Shown: positions 32,085 to 41,986, counted from the stretch's first letter. The stretch is DNA of 64,000 bases from Bacillota bacterium (GCA_021770445.1 JAETQY010000004.1:1-64000); one strand, 5' to 3'. Numbers and translations are program-made. Notes: generated by a model from the sequence alone, not told the origin.

Positions 32085-33584
32085 TTACCCGGTCCGTCTC
32101 ATGGAGCACTCCACAAAATAGGACTGGCTCTCCCCCTCCTGGGCGAAGAGGGCGTCGTCACCGGAGGGACGGTAACCGGTAAAGTGGGCCTGACTGTCGA
32201 TGAGGATGCCGTCCCGCTCCCAGATCAGATTCCCGTTCTGCTCTGTCAGCTCCCGGTACAGCTCCGCCACACTGTTATAGCCCAGGGGCTTCCAAAGGAA
32301 GCACCGGGCGGCCACGGCGATCTCCTCATAGGGGATGCCCACGCCATAGGTCCCCTCCTTCGTGATGGGCCCGCCGCTGTCATAGGAGCGCACCAGGGTC
32401 ACCTGCGTGAGGATGCCGCCCTCCTCCGTGAACCGGAATTCTTCCTTAGGGACCGGAGACTCCCCCAAAATGTGGATGACCACCGCTCCGCTGTCGTCGG
32501 GAACCTCCTCAAAGGCGCCCGACTCCGTCAGATACCAGGACAGGTTCCCCTTCCCGTAGGAGAACTCCATAAAGCGGTTGTAGTTGTCCACAAACTGCTC
32601 CACCGTGATCGACTGGCCCCGATGGGGCGGCAGGGAGGCCAGCAGGTGACCGCCCACCGTCAGGCCCACGCAGGCGGCGGTGGCCGCCAGCCAACCCCCC
32701 ACTCGCAGCCAGTTCCTGTTGTTGTCCCAGAAGGCCCCCTCCCGGGTGCTGCCGTCCAGGTAGAGCTGATCGTCCCCCTCCCAGAACAGGGGCTTCCCGT
32801 GGTACACCCGCCAGCAGGCCCAGATATCCATGCCCAGGCTGACGAGGGCGAACAGCGGGACGGGGATCTGCCCCAGCAGCAGGCCGCCGCCAAAAAACAC
32901 CATCACCAGCAGGGTGCGCTGGGCGGCCTCCTCCAGGCTGAGGGGAGTGCCGTCCTCCCGAAGGATCTTCAGGCCCAGCAGGGCCTTGCCGGGGGTGGTC
33001 CCCCAGCGGTGGAGCATGAAGATCTCCGCCCCCGCCATGATAAACAGCCCCAGCAGCGACGGCAGCAGCGTGCCGGTACGGACAAAGTTCATATGGGCGG
33101 TGAGCTGTAAGATCACAGTTACCAGGGTGGTGTAGATGCCCAGGTCCAGGTTCCGGGCGAAGTACCGCCGCCAGGGGAAGATACGCACCGGGTCTTGGTC
33201 CCTGGTCAGCACCGCCTCCTCCCGGGCCAGCCGGTCCAGATAGCGCCGGGCGTCCAGGGTGTAGAAGCTCACCCGGTCTGAGCGCATGTCCCGGCACAGA
33301 GCAATGGCCTGGTCCAGCTCCCGCTGTTCCCGCTCCAGGTCGGCCTCCCGCCGCTCCAGGGCGGGCTCCAGGGAGCGCTCCCCGTTCTGGAGCTCGTGAA
33401 TCTCCTCCAAAGAGAAGCCCAGCTGCCGGAGCAGCTTTACCTTCAGCAGGGTGTCCACGTCCTCCTCCGAGTAGTTCCGATACCCGTTCTCCCCCCGGAC
33501 GGCGGAGAAAAAGCCCTGCTCCTCGTAGTAGCGGATGTTGGCCCGGGCCAGCCCGGTGCGGGCCTCCACCTCTTTGATGGTCAT
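32085..33584 (-). CDS. MerR HTH - RDD membrane fusion protein (499 aa)
   Basis: Residues 1-70 are a MerR winged helix (MTIKEVEARTGLARANIRYY, then YRNYSEEDVDTL), and 75-115 the coiled coil that normally dimerises MerR proteins. About 135-290 is an RDD-type membrane region with several hydrophobic segments (LDLGIYTTLVTVILQLT, LLPSLLGLFIMAGAEIFML). It includes the family's 'GTTPGKALLGLKILREDG' stretch. One more TM near 310 precedes a soluble domain of about 170 residues. It is probably a membrane-tethered regulator. The promoter has the MerR-type 19-bp spacer. Confidence 0.8.
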   Translation of the reverse strand: MTIKEVEARTGLARANIRYYEEQGFFSAVRGENGYRNYSEEDVDTLLKVKLLRQLGFSLEEIHELQNGERSLEPALERREADLEREQRELDQAIALCRDMRSDRVSFYTLDARRYLDRLAREEAVLTRDQDPVRIFPWRRYFARNLDLGIYTTLVTVILQLTAHMNFVRTGTLLPSLLGLFIMAGAEIFMLHRWGTTPGKALLGLKILREDGTPLSLEEAAQRTLLVMVFFGGGLLLGQIPVPLFALVSLGMDIWACWRVYHGKPLFWEGDDQLYLDGSTREGAFWDNNRNWLRVGGWLAATAACVGLTVGGHLLASLPPHRGQSITVEQFVDNYNRFMEFSYGKGNLSWYLTESGAFEEVPDDSGAVVIHILGESPVPKEEFRFTEEGGILTQVTLVRSYDSGGPITKEGTYGVGIPYEEIAVAARCFLWKPLGYNSVAELYRELTEQNGNLIWERDGILIDSQAHFTGYRPSGDDALFAQEGESQSYFVECSMRRTG

Positions 33585-33615
33585 AAATACCCCCTCTTTC
33601 CTCTCTTTTAAGGCG

Positions 33616-33646
33616 AGTATACACTATCAAGGGGCTTTACAGTCAA
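33616..33646 (-). promoter_or_regulatory. MerR-type promoter with 19-bp spacer
   Basis: On the minus strand TTGACT (plus 33641-33646) and TATACT (plus 33616-33621) are 19 bp apart, the stretched spacing that MerR regulators correct by DNA distortion. An AAG-CCC-CTT dyad lies in the spacer. It drives the MerR-RDD gene, suggesting autoregulation. Confidence 0.7.
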
Positions 33647-33817
33647 TACCCTACTGAAAAATGACGAACCCTTTTTTTCGCTGTCAGCCCCCTTCCCCTC
33701 GGCCTGAATGGCAAAACTATGCAGGTTCCCCAATGATTTTGGTCAGTATTTACGGTCTTTTATTTTTTACACAAATTTTCAGGGAAAAAACTGTACAAAT
33801 TGACAGGGCTGTCCCAC

Positions 33818-33846
33818 TTGCTTTCAATTCAAAAACCCGATATAAT
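33818..33846 (+). promoter_or_regulatory. Promoter of the bcd-etfBA leader
   Basis: TTGCTT (33818-33823) and a perfect TATAAT (33841-33846) are 17 bp apart. Transcription would begin near 33853, giving a leader of about 225 nt before bcd. Confidence 0.7.
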
Positions 33847-33852
33847 TTCAAT

Positions 33853-34078
33853 GGTTAGACACTACATAATGCCAGAGCTGATAAGACCGCAACGCCGGGA
33901 CCGGCCCGTGTTGCTCTTTTTTCGCCTTTTCTTTGTTAAAAATCTAACAAAGATGGGCAGACGGGTTTGGCGCGCCTTATGTATCGTTTTGCCCCTCCGT
34001 CCCCGATCTGGAAGGCTGCGGGGGACAGGTGGGGCGCTCACGATAGTGTCAAGTAATTTAAACTAGGAGGACTGCAAA
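33853..34078 (+). ncRNA. Structured 5' leader of bcd-etfBA, with internal terminator-like hairpin
   Basis: Three hairpins are visible. 33889-33914 (GCAACG.../...GTGTTGC) is followed by TCTTTTTT and looks like an intrinsic terminator only about 60 nt after the promoter. 33931-33952 (CTTTGTTA/TAACAAAG) is a perfect 8-bp stem. 33991-34035 (GCCCC..GTCCCC / GGGGAC..GGGGC) is a long G/C stem. The RBS aggagg follows. This could be a transcription-attenuated leader, or a short independent RNA ending at 33922. I do not recognise a known riboswitch class. Confidence 0.5.
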
Positions 34079-35224
<1,146 letters not shown>

Positions 35225-35242
35225 GATAGGAGGCAGATTGAA

Positions 35243-36043
35243 ATGAAAATTATTGTTTGTGTCAAGCAGGTCCCCGATACCTCCGGTAAGGTGGCCGTCA
35301 ACCCCGACGGCACTCTGAACCGGGCCTCCATGGCCGCCATCACCAACCCCGACGACCTGAACGCCGTCGAGGCCGCCCTGGTGCTGAAGGAGCAGACCGG
35401 CGCCGAGCTGATCGTGGTCTCCATGGGCCCCCCGCCCGCCGAGGGTATGCTCCGCGAGGTCATGGCCCGGGGCGTGGATCGCGCCATTCTGGTGTCCGCC
35501 CGTGAGTTCGGCGGCTCCGATACCTACGCCACCTCTCAGATCCTGGCCGCCGCCATCGACAAGATCGGCGTGGAGAAGGACGACATCGTCATGTGCGGCC
35601 GGCAGGCCATCGACGGCGACACCGCCCAGGTGGGCCCCCAGATCGCCGAGAAGCTGGGCCTGCCCCAGGTGTCCTACGCCGCCGAGATCACCAAGGAGGG
35701 CGACACCCTCACCGTCAAGCGGATGCTGGAAGACGGCTACATGACCATCAAAGTGAAAACCCCCTGCCTCATCACCTGCATCAAGGAGCTGAACACCCCC
35801 CGGTACATGAGCGTGGGCGGCGTCTTCGAGTGCTACTCCAAGCCCTATGAGATCTTCGACTACAACACCCTGAAGGATCATCCCTTCATCGACAAGAACA
35901 CCATCGGCCTGAGCGGCTCCCCCACCAACATCCTGACCTCCTTCACTCCTCCCCAGAAGGGCGCCGGCATGATGCTGGAGGGCGCCGACAGGAACACCTG
36001 CGATACTCTGGCCGGCATTCTGGCCAAGAAGCATTTGATCTGA
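35243..36043 (+). CDS. etfB: Electron transfer flavoprotein subunit beta
   Basis: The 266-aa protein starts MKIIVCVKQVPDTSGKVAVN and contains the ETF-beta core CGRQAIDGDTAQVGPQIAEK with a beta-FAD/AMP-site pattern. It is 19 bases after bcd with its own aggagg RBS. In bifurcating Bcd-Etf complexes this subunit holds the bifurcating flavin. Confidence 0.93.
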   Translation: MKIIVCVKQVPDTSGKVAVNPDGTLNRASMAAITNPDDLNAVEAALVLKEQTGAELIVVSMGPPPAEGMLREVMARGVDRAILVSAREFGGSDTYATSQILAAAIDKIGVEKDDIVMCGRQAIDGDTAQVGPQIAEKLGLPQVSYAAEITKEGDTLTVKRMLEDGYMTIKVKTPCLITCIKELNTPRYMSVGGVFECYSKPYEIFDYNTLKDHPFIDKNTIGLSGSPTNILTSFTPPQKGAGMMLEGADRNTCDTLAGILAKKHLI

Positions 36044-36061
36044 GAAGGGAGATAGAAGAAT

Positions 36062-37201
36062 ATGTCTACTTTTAATAGTTCCGACGTCGCCGCCTTCAAG
36101 GGCGGAGTCTGGGTATTCTGTGAGCAGCGCCAGGGCAGCATGATGCCCACCTCCTTCGAGCTGATCTCCGAGGGCCGCAAGCTGGCCGACGAGCTGGGCA
36201 CCAAGCTGTACGGCATCCTGCTGGGCGAGGGCATCGAGGGTATCGCCAAGGAGCTGGGCGGCTACGGCGCCGACGGTGTGTACGTCTGCGACCACCCCCT
36301 GCTGAAGAACTACACCACCGACGGCTACACCAAGGTTATCTGCGACGTGATCGAGGAGTACAAGCCCGAGATCATGCTCATCGGCGCCACCAACATCGGC
36401 CGCGATCTGGGCCCCCGCTGCGCCGCCCGCCTGCACACCGGTCTGTGCGCCGACTGCACCCACCTGGACGTGGATATGGGCATCTATAAGGACTTCCTGA
36501 AGGAGAACTCCACCCTGGCTCCCGAGCGCATCGAGGCCACCAACAGCGCCGTGGTACTGGGCGAGAAGCACGATGTGTCCCGCGACCTGAAGATGACCCG
36601 TCCCGCCTTCGGCGGCCACCTGATGGCCTCCATCATCTGCCCCCGGTTCCGTCCCGCCATGGCCACCGTCCGTCCCGGCGTTATGAAGAAGGCCGCCTTC
36701 GATCAGGCCAAGGCCGACGCCTGCGAGATCATCAAGCCCCAGTTCTCCCTCACCGCTGACGACATGAAGACCGAGGTCGTCGAGGTAGTCAAGGCCGCCA
36801 AGAAGCTGGTCGACCTGATCGGCGCCGACGTGGTCGTCTCCGTGGGCCGCGGCATCTCCAAGGACGTGGAGGGCGGCATCAAGCTGGCCGAGGAGCTGGC
36901 TGAGGTCCTCGGCGGCGTCGTGGGCGGCTCCCGCGCCACCATCGACTCCGGCTGGCTGTCCGCCGACCATCAGGTGGGCCAGACCGGCAAGACCGTCCAC
37001 CCCAAGATCTACGTCGCTCTGGGCATCTCCGGCGCCATCCAGCACAAGGCCGGTATGCAGGACTCCGAGTGCATCATCGCCGTCAACAAGAACGACACCG
37101 CCCCCATCTTTGAGATCGCCGACTACGGCATCTGCGGCGACCTGTTCAAGGTCACCCCGCTGCTGATCGAGGCCATCAAGGCCGCCAAGGCCGCCAAGTA
37201 A
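36062..37201 (+). CDS. etfA: Electron transfer flavoprotein subunit alpha
   Basis: The 379-aa protein has the ETF-alpha FAD signature near its C-terminus (SGAIQHKAGMQDSECIIAVN preceded by VGQTGKTVHPKIYVALG). RBS gggag precedes ATG 36062. It completes the bcd-etfB-etfA operon and is followed by a terminator. It shuttles electrons to the dehydrogenase. Confidence 0.93.
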   Translation: MSTFNSSDVAAFKGGVWVFCEQRQGSMMPTSFELISEGRKLADELGTKLYGILLGEGIEGIAKELGGYGADGVYVCDHPLLKNYTTDGYTKVICDVIEEYKPEIMLIGATNIGRDLGPRCAARLHTGLCADCTHLDVDMGIYKDFLKENSTLAPERIEATNSAVVLGEKHDVSRDLKMTRPAFGGHLMASIICPRFRPAMATVRPGVMKKAAFDQAKADACEIIKPQFSLTADDMKTEVVEVVKAAKKLVDLIGADVVVSVGRGISKDVEGGIKLAEELAEVLGGVVGGSRATIDSGWLSADHQVGQTGKTVHPKIYVALGISGAIQHKAGMQDSECIIAVNKNDTAPIFEIADYGICGDLFKVTPLLIEAIKAAKAAK

Positions 37202-37219
37202 GGGCTTTTACAAACATCA

Positions 37220-37256
37220 AGAGCGCCTGTCCCAAACGGGATGGGCGCTCTTTTTT
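37220..37256 (+). terminator. Terminator of bcd-etfBA operon
   Basis: GAGCGCC..TCCC pairs with GGGA..GGGCGCTC around AAAC and is followed by six T. Confidence 0.85.
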
Positions 37257-37333
37257 GTCCTCACCATCCCAGTCCCCCTCCCATACAATGGATTAGAAAC
37301 CCACCGCCCTGCCGGCGGTCCTGGAGGTATTTT

Positions 37334-38209
37334 ATGAAACATGAACTGAACATCTGGGTGGTGGGCGGCGACCTGCGGCAGGCCAAGCTGGCTCAGCTGT
37401 TGGCCGAGGATGGTCACACCGTCCACACCTACGCCCTGGGCCATCCCCAGGAGCCCGTCTCCGGTCTCACCGCCGAGGCCGCACTCCGCCAGGCCGACCG
37501 GGCGGACTGCGTCATTCTGCCCCTCACCGTCACTTCCGGGAACGGGCTGCTCAACGCGCCCCTCTCCCTGACAGAACACCCCCTGGCCCCTATCTTGGAT
37601 CAATTCTCTCCCCGGCAGTTCCTCTGCGGCGGCCGGGTGGACCGGGAGACCGAGGAGCTGGCCCGGGAGCGGGGCCTCACCATCCACGACTACTTCGCCC
37701 GGGAGGAGCTGGCGGTGGCCAACGCCGTCCCCACAGCGGAGGGGGCCGTCCAGCTGGCCATGGAGCACCTGCCCATCACCATCCACGGCTCCCGGGTGCT
37801 GGTGGTCGGCTTCGGCCGGGTGGGGCGGCTCACCGCCCAGCGCTTCCAGGCCCTGGGGGCAAGGGTGAGTGTGGCCGCCCGGAAGTACGAGCAGCTGGCC
37901 TGGGCCCAGGCCATGGGCTTCGGCGGGGAGCACCTGTCCAACCTGAGGGGCTGGCTGTGCGGCTACGACCTGATTGTCAACACCGTACCCGTCCAGGTGC
38001 TGGGCCGGGAGGAGCTGGAGGACGTGAAGCCCGACTGCCTCATCCTGGACCTAGCCTCCAAGCCGGGCGGGGTGGACCTGGGGGTAGCCGGCGAGCTGGG
38101 CCTCACGGTGGTCTGGGCGCTGGCCCTCCCCGGGAAGGTGGCCCCCGTCACTGCCGGCGCGGCCATCCGGGACACCATCTACAACATGCTGCGGGAGATT
38201 GGGCTGTGA
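37334..38209 (+). CDS. dpsA: Dipicolinate synthase subunit A
   Basis: ATG 37334 follows ggaggt. The 291-aa protein begins with a Rossmann segment (LNIWVVGGDLRQAKLAQLLA) and has a second NAD-binding motif VLVVGFGRVGRLTAQRF near residue 156, the double-Rossmann layout of DpsA/SpoVFA. It makes dipicolinic acid, the spore-core chelator, in the mother cell. The paired dpsB follows, although a palindromic repeat separates them. I see no clear sigma-K promoter. Confidence 0.88.
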   Translation: MKHELNIWVVGGDLRQAKLAQLLAEDGHTVHTYALGHPQEPVSGLTAEAALRQADRADCVILPLTVTSGNGLLNAPLSLTEHPLAPILDQFSPRQFLCGGRVDRETEELARERGLTIHDYFAREELAVANAVPTAEGAVQLAMEHLPITIHGSRVLVVGFGRVGRLTAQRFQALGARVSVAARKYEQLAWAQAMGFGGEHLSNLRGWLCGYDLIVNTVPVQVLGREELEDVKPDCLILDLASKPGGVDLGVAGELGLTVVWALALPGKVAPVTAGAAIRDTIYNMLREIGL

Positions 38210-38211
38210 GT

Positions 38212-38272
38212 GTTCTTTCCTTTTGAAAAAGGAAAGAACCAAAGGAAAACTTTTGGAAAAACTGCGTTTTTC
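38212..38272. repeat. Palindromic intergenic repeat between dpsA and dpsB
   Basis: GTTCTTTCCTTTT (38212-38224) pairs with 38227-38239 as a 13-bp perfect stem with a tiny loop. It is followed by a smaller GGAAAAA-CTGCG-TTTTTCC hairpin (around 38253-38272). The A/T-rich, low-complexity composition stands out from both flanking genes and looks like a dispersed intergenic element. Confidence 0.6.
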
Positions 38273-38302
38273 CTCCATTTATATCGGAAAGGACTGCTTT
38301 CT

Positions 38303-38881
38303 TTGGAAGACAAAACTGTTGGATTCGCCGTGTGCGGGTCCTTCTGTACACACGCCAGGGCCATGGAGGCGCTGGAGCAGGTGAAGGCCCGGTTTGCCCG
38401 GGTAGTGCCCATCGTTTCGGAGGCAACGGCCGGCACCGACACCCGCTTCGGCACCGCCCACGACCTGATGCGAGAAATGGAGCGCATCTGCGACCGCCGG
38501 GTCATTTCCGACCTGCGGGAGGCGGAGCCCATCGGACCGAAAAAGCTGCTGGATCTGCTGATTATCTGCCCCTGCACCGGCAACACCCTGGGCAAGCTGG
38601 CCGCCGGGGTCACCGATTCCAGCGTCACTATGGCGGCCAAGGCCCACCTGCGCAACGAGCGCCCGGTGCTCATCGCCCCCTCCACCAACGACGGCCTAGC
38701 CGCCTCCGCCGCCAGTATCGGCGCCCTGCTGCCCCGGAAATACATCTACTTCGTCCCCTTCGGGCAGGACGACTTTCAGAACAAACCCACCTCTTTGGTA
38801 GCCGACTTCTCCCAGGTGGCCGACGCCGCCCAGGCGGCGTTGGCGGGCCGGCAGCTCCAGCCTCTGCTGCTGAGAGGATAA
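38303..38881 (+). CDS. dpsB: Dipicolinate synthase subunit B
   Basis: The flavoprotein-like sequence DKTVGFAVCGSFCTHARAME, then LLIICPCTGNTLGKLAAGVTD and VLIAPSTNDGLAAS, matches DpsB/SpoVFB (about 193 aa from here). I place the start at TTG 38303 with gaaagga upstream, because the family begins right before KTVGFA. The frame stays open to GTG 38210, but that part runs through a palindromic repeat. It pairs with DpsA to form dipicolinate synthase. Confidence 0.82.
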   Translation: MEDKTVGFAVCGSFCTHARAMEALEQVKARFARVVPIVSEATAGTDTRFGTAHDLMREMERICDRRVISDLREAEPIGPKKLLDLLIICPCTGNTLGKLAAGVTDSSVTMAAKAHLRNERPVLIAPSTNDGLAASAASIGALLPRKYIYFVPFGQDDFQNKPTSLVADFSQVADAAQAALAGRQLQPLLLRG

Positions 38882-38915
38882 AAAAACGCCCGTGCAGCCG
38901 CACGGGCGTTTTTTT
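38881..38915. terminator. Bidirectional terminator between dpsB and transketolase
   Basis: AAAAAACGCCCGTGC pairs with GCACGGGCGTTTTTT around a four-base loop. Both orientations end in T runs. Confidence 0.88.
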
Positions 38916-38918
38916 GCT

Positions 38919-39863
38919 TTACTTGCCGCAGAAGTCCTTGGCCACCTCCACGATATGGTCGGCGGACAGGCCGAACTGCTTGAGCAGGGCGGCGGCGGGC
39001 CCGGAGTGACCGAACTCGTCGTTGACGCCGATGCGGCGCACGGGGGTGGGGCACTTCTCGCTGAGCAGGGCGCACACCGCCTCCCCCAGGCCGCCGATGA
39101 TGGAGTGCTCCTCACAGGTGATAACCTTGCCGCACTCCTGGGCAGCCTTGAGGACCAGCTCCTCGTCCAGAGGCTTGATGGTACACAGGTTGATGACCCG
39201 GGCGGAGACACCGGCCTCTTTCAGGACTTTTCCAGCCTCAATGGCCTCGTTGACCATCAGGCCGTTGGCGATAATGGCCACGTCGGTGCCGTCCTGGAGG
39301 ACCTCGCCCTTGCCGATCTCAAACTGAAAGGTGGCCTCGTCGTGGAACACGGGGACGGCCAGACGGCCGAAGCGGAGATAGACAGGGCCCACATACTCGT
39401 AGGCGGCCTTGACGGCGGCCCTGGCCTCCACATCGTCGGCGGGGGACATGACCACCATGCCGGGGATGGAGCGCATGAGCGCGAAGTCCTCGCAGCACTG
39501 GTGGGAGGCCCCGTCCTCGCCCACGGAGATGCCGCCGTGGGTGGCGCCGATCTTCACGTTCAGGTGGGGGTAGCCGATGGAGTTGCGCACCTGCTCGAAG
39601 GCCCGGCCGGCGGCAAACATGGCAAAGGAGGAGGCAAAGGGCACCAACCCCATGGTGGAGGCCCCGGCGGCCACGGCAATCATGTTGCCCTCGGCGATGC
39701 CGCAGTTAAAGTGGCGGTCAGGGAAGGCCTTCTTAAAGGTGCCCGTCTTGGTGGCGCCGGCCAGGTCGGCGTCAAAGACGATCAGGTCGTCGTGCTCCTT
39801 GCCCAGCTCGGCCAGAGCCGCGCCGTAGCTGTCACGGGTCGCGATTTTCTTCACATCCGCCAT
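38919..39863 (-). CDS. Transketolase, C-terminal subunit
   Basis: The 314-aa protein is the pyrimidine/C-terminal half of a split transketolase: DADLAGATKTGTFKKAFPDR, then GIAEGNMIAVAAGASTMGLV with the catalytic Glu, and a C-terminal transketolase domain (VINLCTIKPLDEELV). It is two bases downstream of the N-terminal subunit gene. Together they move two-carbon units in the non-oxidative pentose phosphate path. Confidence 0.9.
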   Translation of the reverse strand: MADVKKIATRDSYGAALAELGKEHDDLIVFDADLAGATKTGTFKKAFPDRHFNCGIAEGNMIAVAAGASTMGLVPFASSFAMFAAGRAFEQVRNSIGYPHLNVKIGATHGGISVGEDGASHQCCEDFALMRSIPGMVVMSPADDVEARAAVKAAYEYVGPVYLRFGRLAVPVFHDEATFQFEIGKGEVLQDGTDVAIIANGLMVNEAIEAGKVLKEAGVSARVINLCTIKPLDEELVLKAAQECGKVITCEEHSIIGGLGEAVCALLSEKCPTPVRRIGVNDEFGHSGPAAALLKQFGLSADHIVEVAKDFCGK

Positions 39864-39864
39864 C

Positions 39865-40710
39865 TTACATCGCCTCCACTTCTGCCAGCTGAGCCTTCAG
39901 CTCAGTCATGGCGATCTCATACTCCTCGTCGTTGGGGGCTTTGCCGTGCCAGCCGGCCTGATTCTCCATGTAGCTGACCCCCTTGCCCTTGGTGGTCTTC
40001 ATCACGATGGCGGTGGGGACCCCCTTGGTCTCCCTGGCCTTAGCGAAGGCCGCCTCGATCTGGTCGAAGTCGTGGCCGTCGATCTCCACCACGTTCCAGC
40101 CGAAGGAGCGCAGCTTGTCGGGGATGGGGTAGGGGCTCATCACCTTGTCCACCGGGCCGTCGATCTGGAGGCCGTTGTTGTCGATGACGGCGCACAGGTT
40201 GTCCAGCTGGTAGTGGTGGGCCAGCATGAAGGCCTCCCACACCTGGCCCTCCTGGATTTCGCCGTCGCCCAGCAGGGCGTACACCCGGCAGGTCTTGCCC
40301 TGGTGCTTGGCGGCCAGGGCCATGCCGGCAGCACAGGAGATGCCCTGGCCCAGAGAGCCGGTAGACATGTCCACGCCCGGGACGGTGTTCATGTTGGGGT
40401 GGCCCTGGAGGTAGCTGTCGATGTGCCGCAGGGTGGGCAGGTCGGCCACCGGGAAGAAGCCGCGCTCAGCCAGGGCGGCGTACAGCCCCGGGGCGGTGTG
40501 GCCCTTGGACAGGACAAACCGGTCCCGGTCCTCCCACTTGGGGTTCTTGGGGTCGATGTTCAGCTCCTTAAAGTACAGGTAGGTAAATACGTCGGCGGCG
40601 GACAGGCTTCCGCCGGGATGGCCGGCCTTGGCGCCGTGGGTGCCCTCGATGACGCCCATACGCACCTTGCAGGCCGTGGCCATCAGCTGCTTTTTCTCAC
40701 TGGCTGTCAT
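39865..40710 (-). CDS. Transketolase, N-terminal (TPP-binding) subunit
   Basis: The 281-aa product contains AGHPGGSLSAADVFTYLYFK, SKGHTAPGLYAAL, the thiamine-diphosphate GDGEIQEGQVWEA motif and NNGLQIDG. It is the first gene of the two-gene unit, behind a good promoter. Splitting transketolase into two chains is common in Clostridia. Confidence 0.92.
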   Translation of the reverse strand: MTASEKKQLMATACKVRMGVIEGTHGAKAGHPGGSLSAADVFTYLYFKELNIDPKNPKWEDRDRFVLSKGHTAPGLYAALAERGFFPVADLPTLRHIDSYLQGHPNMNTVPGVDMSTGSLGQGISCAAGMALAAKHQGKTCRVYALLGDGEIQEGQVWEAFMLAHHYQLDNLCAVIDNNGLQIDGPVDKVMSPYPIPDKLRSFGWNVVEIDGHDFDQIEAAFAKARETKGVPTAIVMKTTKGKGVSYMENQAGWHGKAPNDEEYEIAMTELKAQLAEVEAM

Positions 40711-40758
40711 ATAAGCTCTCCTTTATGTAAAAATTGTAAACTGGTTCTGCTGGTCAAT

Positions 40759-40787
40759 ATTATAAGCTACTCCAATTAAAATTACAA
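40759..40787 (-). promoter_or_regulatory. Promoter of split transketolase operon
   Basis: On the minus strand TTGTAA (plus 40782-40787) and perfect TATAAT (plus 40759-40764) are 17 bp apart, about 50 bp upstream of the start. Confidence 0.75.
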
Positions 40788-40870
40788 GGACGAAAACGTG
40801 CGGATGGGAGCAAATCAGGCCGGGACGGCGGAACAGATTTAGATAAAATCCCCCAATTCTTGAAAACCCC

Positions 40871-40899
40871 TTGCCAAGGAAGAAAAAATAGGGTAAAAT
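40871..40899 (+). promoter_or_regulatory. Promoter of efp
   Basis: TTGCCA (40871-40876) and TAAAAT (40894-40899) are 17 bp apart. A second TATAAT at 40928-40933 overlaps the RBS and is unlikely to act as -10. Confidence 0.55.
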
Positions 40900-40947
40900 A
40901 AGTTAGTTGAAAATTCTAACCAGTTTTTATAATGGAGGATGATTCCT

Positions 40948-41520
40948 ATGCCAATGATTTCTGCCAGCGATTTCCGTAACGGCGTGACCTTCGAGATGGA
41001 CGGCAAGGTCATGCAGGTGGTGGAGTTCCAGCACGTCAAGCCCGGTAAGGGCGCGGCCTTCGTCCGCACCAAGATGAAGAACGTCATCACCGGCGGCGTG
41101 ACCGAGACCTCCTTCAACCCCACCGCCAAGTTCGAGCAGGCCTTCGTGGAGCGCAAGGACATGGACTACAGCTACAGCGACGGCGACCTGTACTACTTCA
41201 TGGACCCCGAGACCTTCGACATGATCCCCATCGGCAAGGACCTGCTGGGCGACAGCTTCAAGTTCGTCAAGGAGAACATGACCTGCAAGGTGATGTCCTA
41301 CAAGGGCAGCGTGTTCGGCGTGGAGCCCCCCAACTTCGTGGAGCTGGAGGTCACCGAGACCGACCCCGGCTTTGCCGGCAACACCGCCACCAACAACGTG
41401 CTCAAGCCCGCCACCCTGGAGACCGGCGCCGAGATCAAGGTCCCCCTGTTCGTCAACCCCGGAGACAAGATCAAGATCGACACCCGCACCGGAGAGTATC
41501 TCGAAAGATGTAAGGCTTAA
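40948..41520 (+). CDS. efp: Elongation factor P
   Basis: The start is set to ATG 40948 because ggagga lies eight bases upstream. It also puts the conserved loop lysine at position 34 ([10 protein letters not shown]), as in other EF-P proteins; ATG 40939 touches the RBS. The 190-aa length and three beta-barrel domains (ending in [20 protein letters not shown]) are complete. EF-P relieves ribosome stalling at proline runs. Confidence 0.93.
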   Translation: MPMISASDFRNGVTFEMDGKVMQVVEFQHVKPGKGAAFVRTKMKNVITGGVTETSFNPTAKFEQAFVERKDMDYSYSDGDLYYFMDPETFDMIPIGKDLLGDSFKFVKENMTCKVMSYKGSVFGVEPPNFVELEVTETDPGFAGNTATNNVLKPATLETGAEIKVPLFVNPGDKIKIDTRTGEYLERCKA

Positions 41521-41552
41521 TTGAGGTTTTATCCTCAGAAAGGGAAACTACT

Positions 41553-41966
41553 ATGACTATTTCCGAGAAAGTCGCCTATCTGAAGGGCCTGGCCGAGGGG
41601 CTGAACCTGGACACCGAGAAGTCCAAGGAGGGCAAGCTCATCTCTGTGATGATCGGCATTCTGGAGGAGCTGGCCATGTCCGTGGAGGACCTGGAGGAAA
41701 ACGCCCTCAACCTGGGTGAGGAGATCGACGTGCTATCTGACGACCTGGCCGACGTGGAAGAGGTGGTCTTTGACGAGGACGAGGACATCGAGGACTACGA
41801 CGACGACTGGTTTGAGGTGGAATGTCCCTCCTGCGGGGCCGACATCCTGGTGGACGACGAGGCCCTGGCTGACGGCGAGGTGGAGTGTCCCTCCTGCGGG
41901 ACCCGCTACGCCATGGAGCTTAGCGACGATGAGGATGAGGAGCCCGGGGAGGACCCCGAGGAGTGA
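41553..41966 (+). CDS. CD1247-type zinc-ribbon protein (137 aa)
   Basis: The N-terminal helix (SEKVAYLKGLAEGLNLDTEK) matches the CD1247 N-terminal domain seen in Clostridia. A very acidic middle (about 60-90) and a zinc ribbon follow, with two CPSCG motifs (about residues 91-115). It lies 32 bases after efp and ends at a terminator, so it is probably co-transcribed. Function unknown; the fold suggests interaction with the transcription or translation machinery. Confidence 0.75.
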   Translation: MTISEKVAYLKGLAEGLNLDTEKSKEGKLISVMIGILEELAMSVEDLEENALNLGEEIDVLSDDLADVEEVVFDEDEDIEDYDDDWFEVECPSCGADILVDDEALADGEVECPSCGTRYAMELSDDEDEEPGEDPEE

Positions 41967-41986
41967 GCTCCTCCCGTATGTGAGTG

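Noticed and set aside
38210..38302. N-terminal extension of DpsB from GTG 38210
   Set aside because: It is translated from a palindromic repeat, and the DpsB family begins at the KTVGFA segment.
40928..40933. TATAAT just before efp as a -10 box
   Set aside because: It abuts the Shine-Dalgarno, so transcription would start at or beyond the start codon; the upstream TTGCCA-17-TAAAAT pair fits better.
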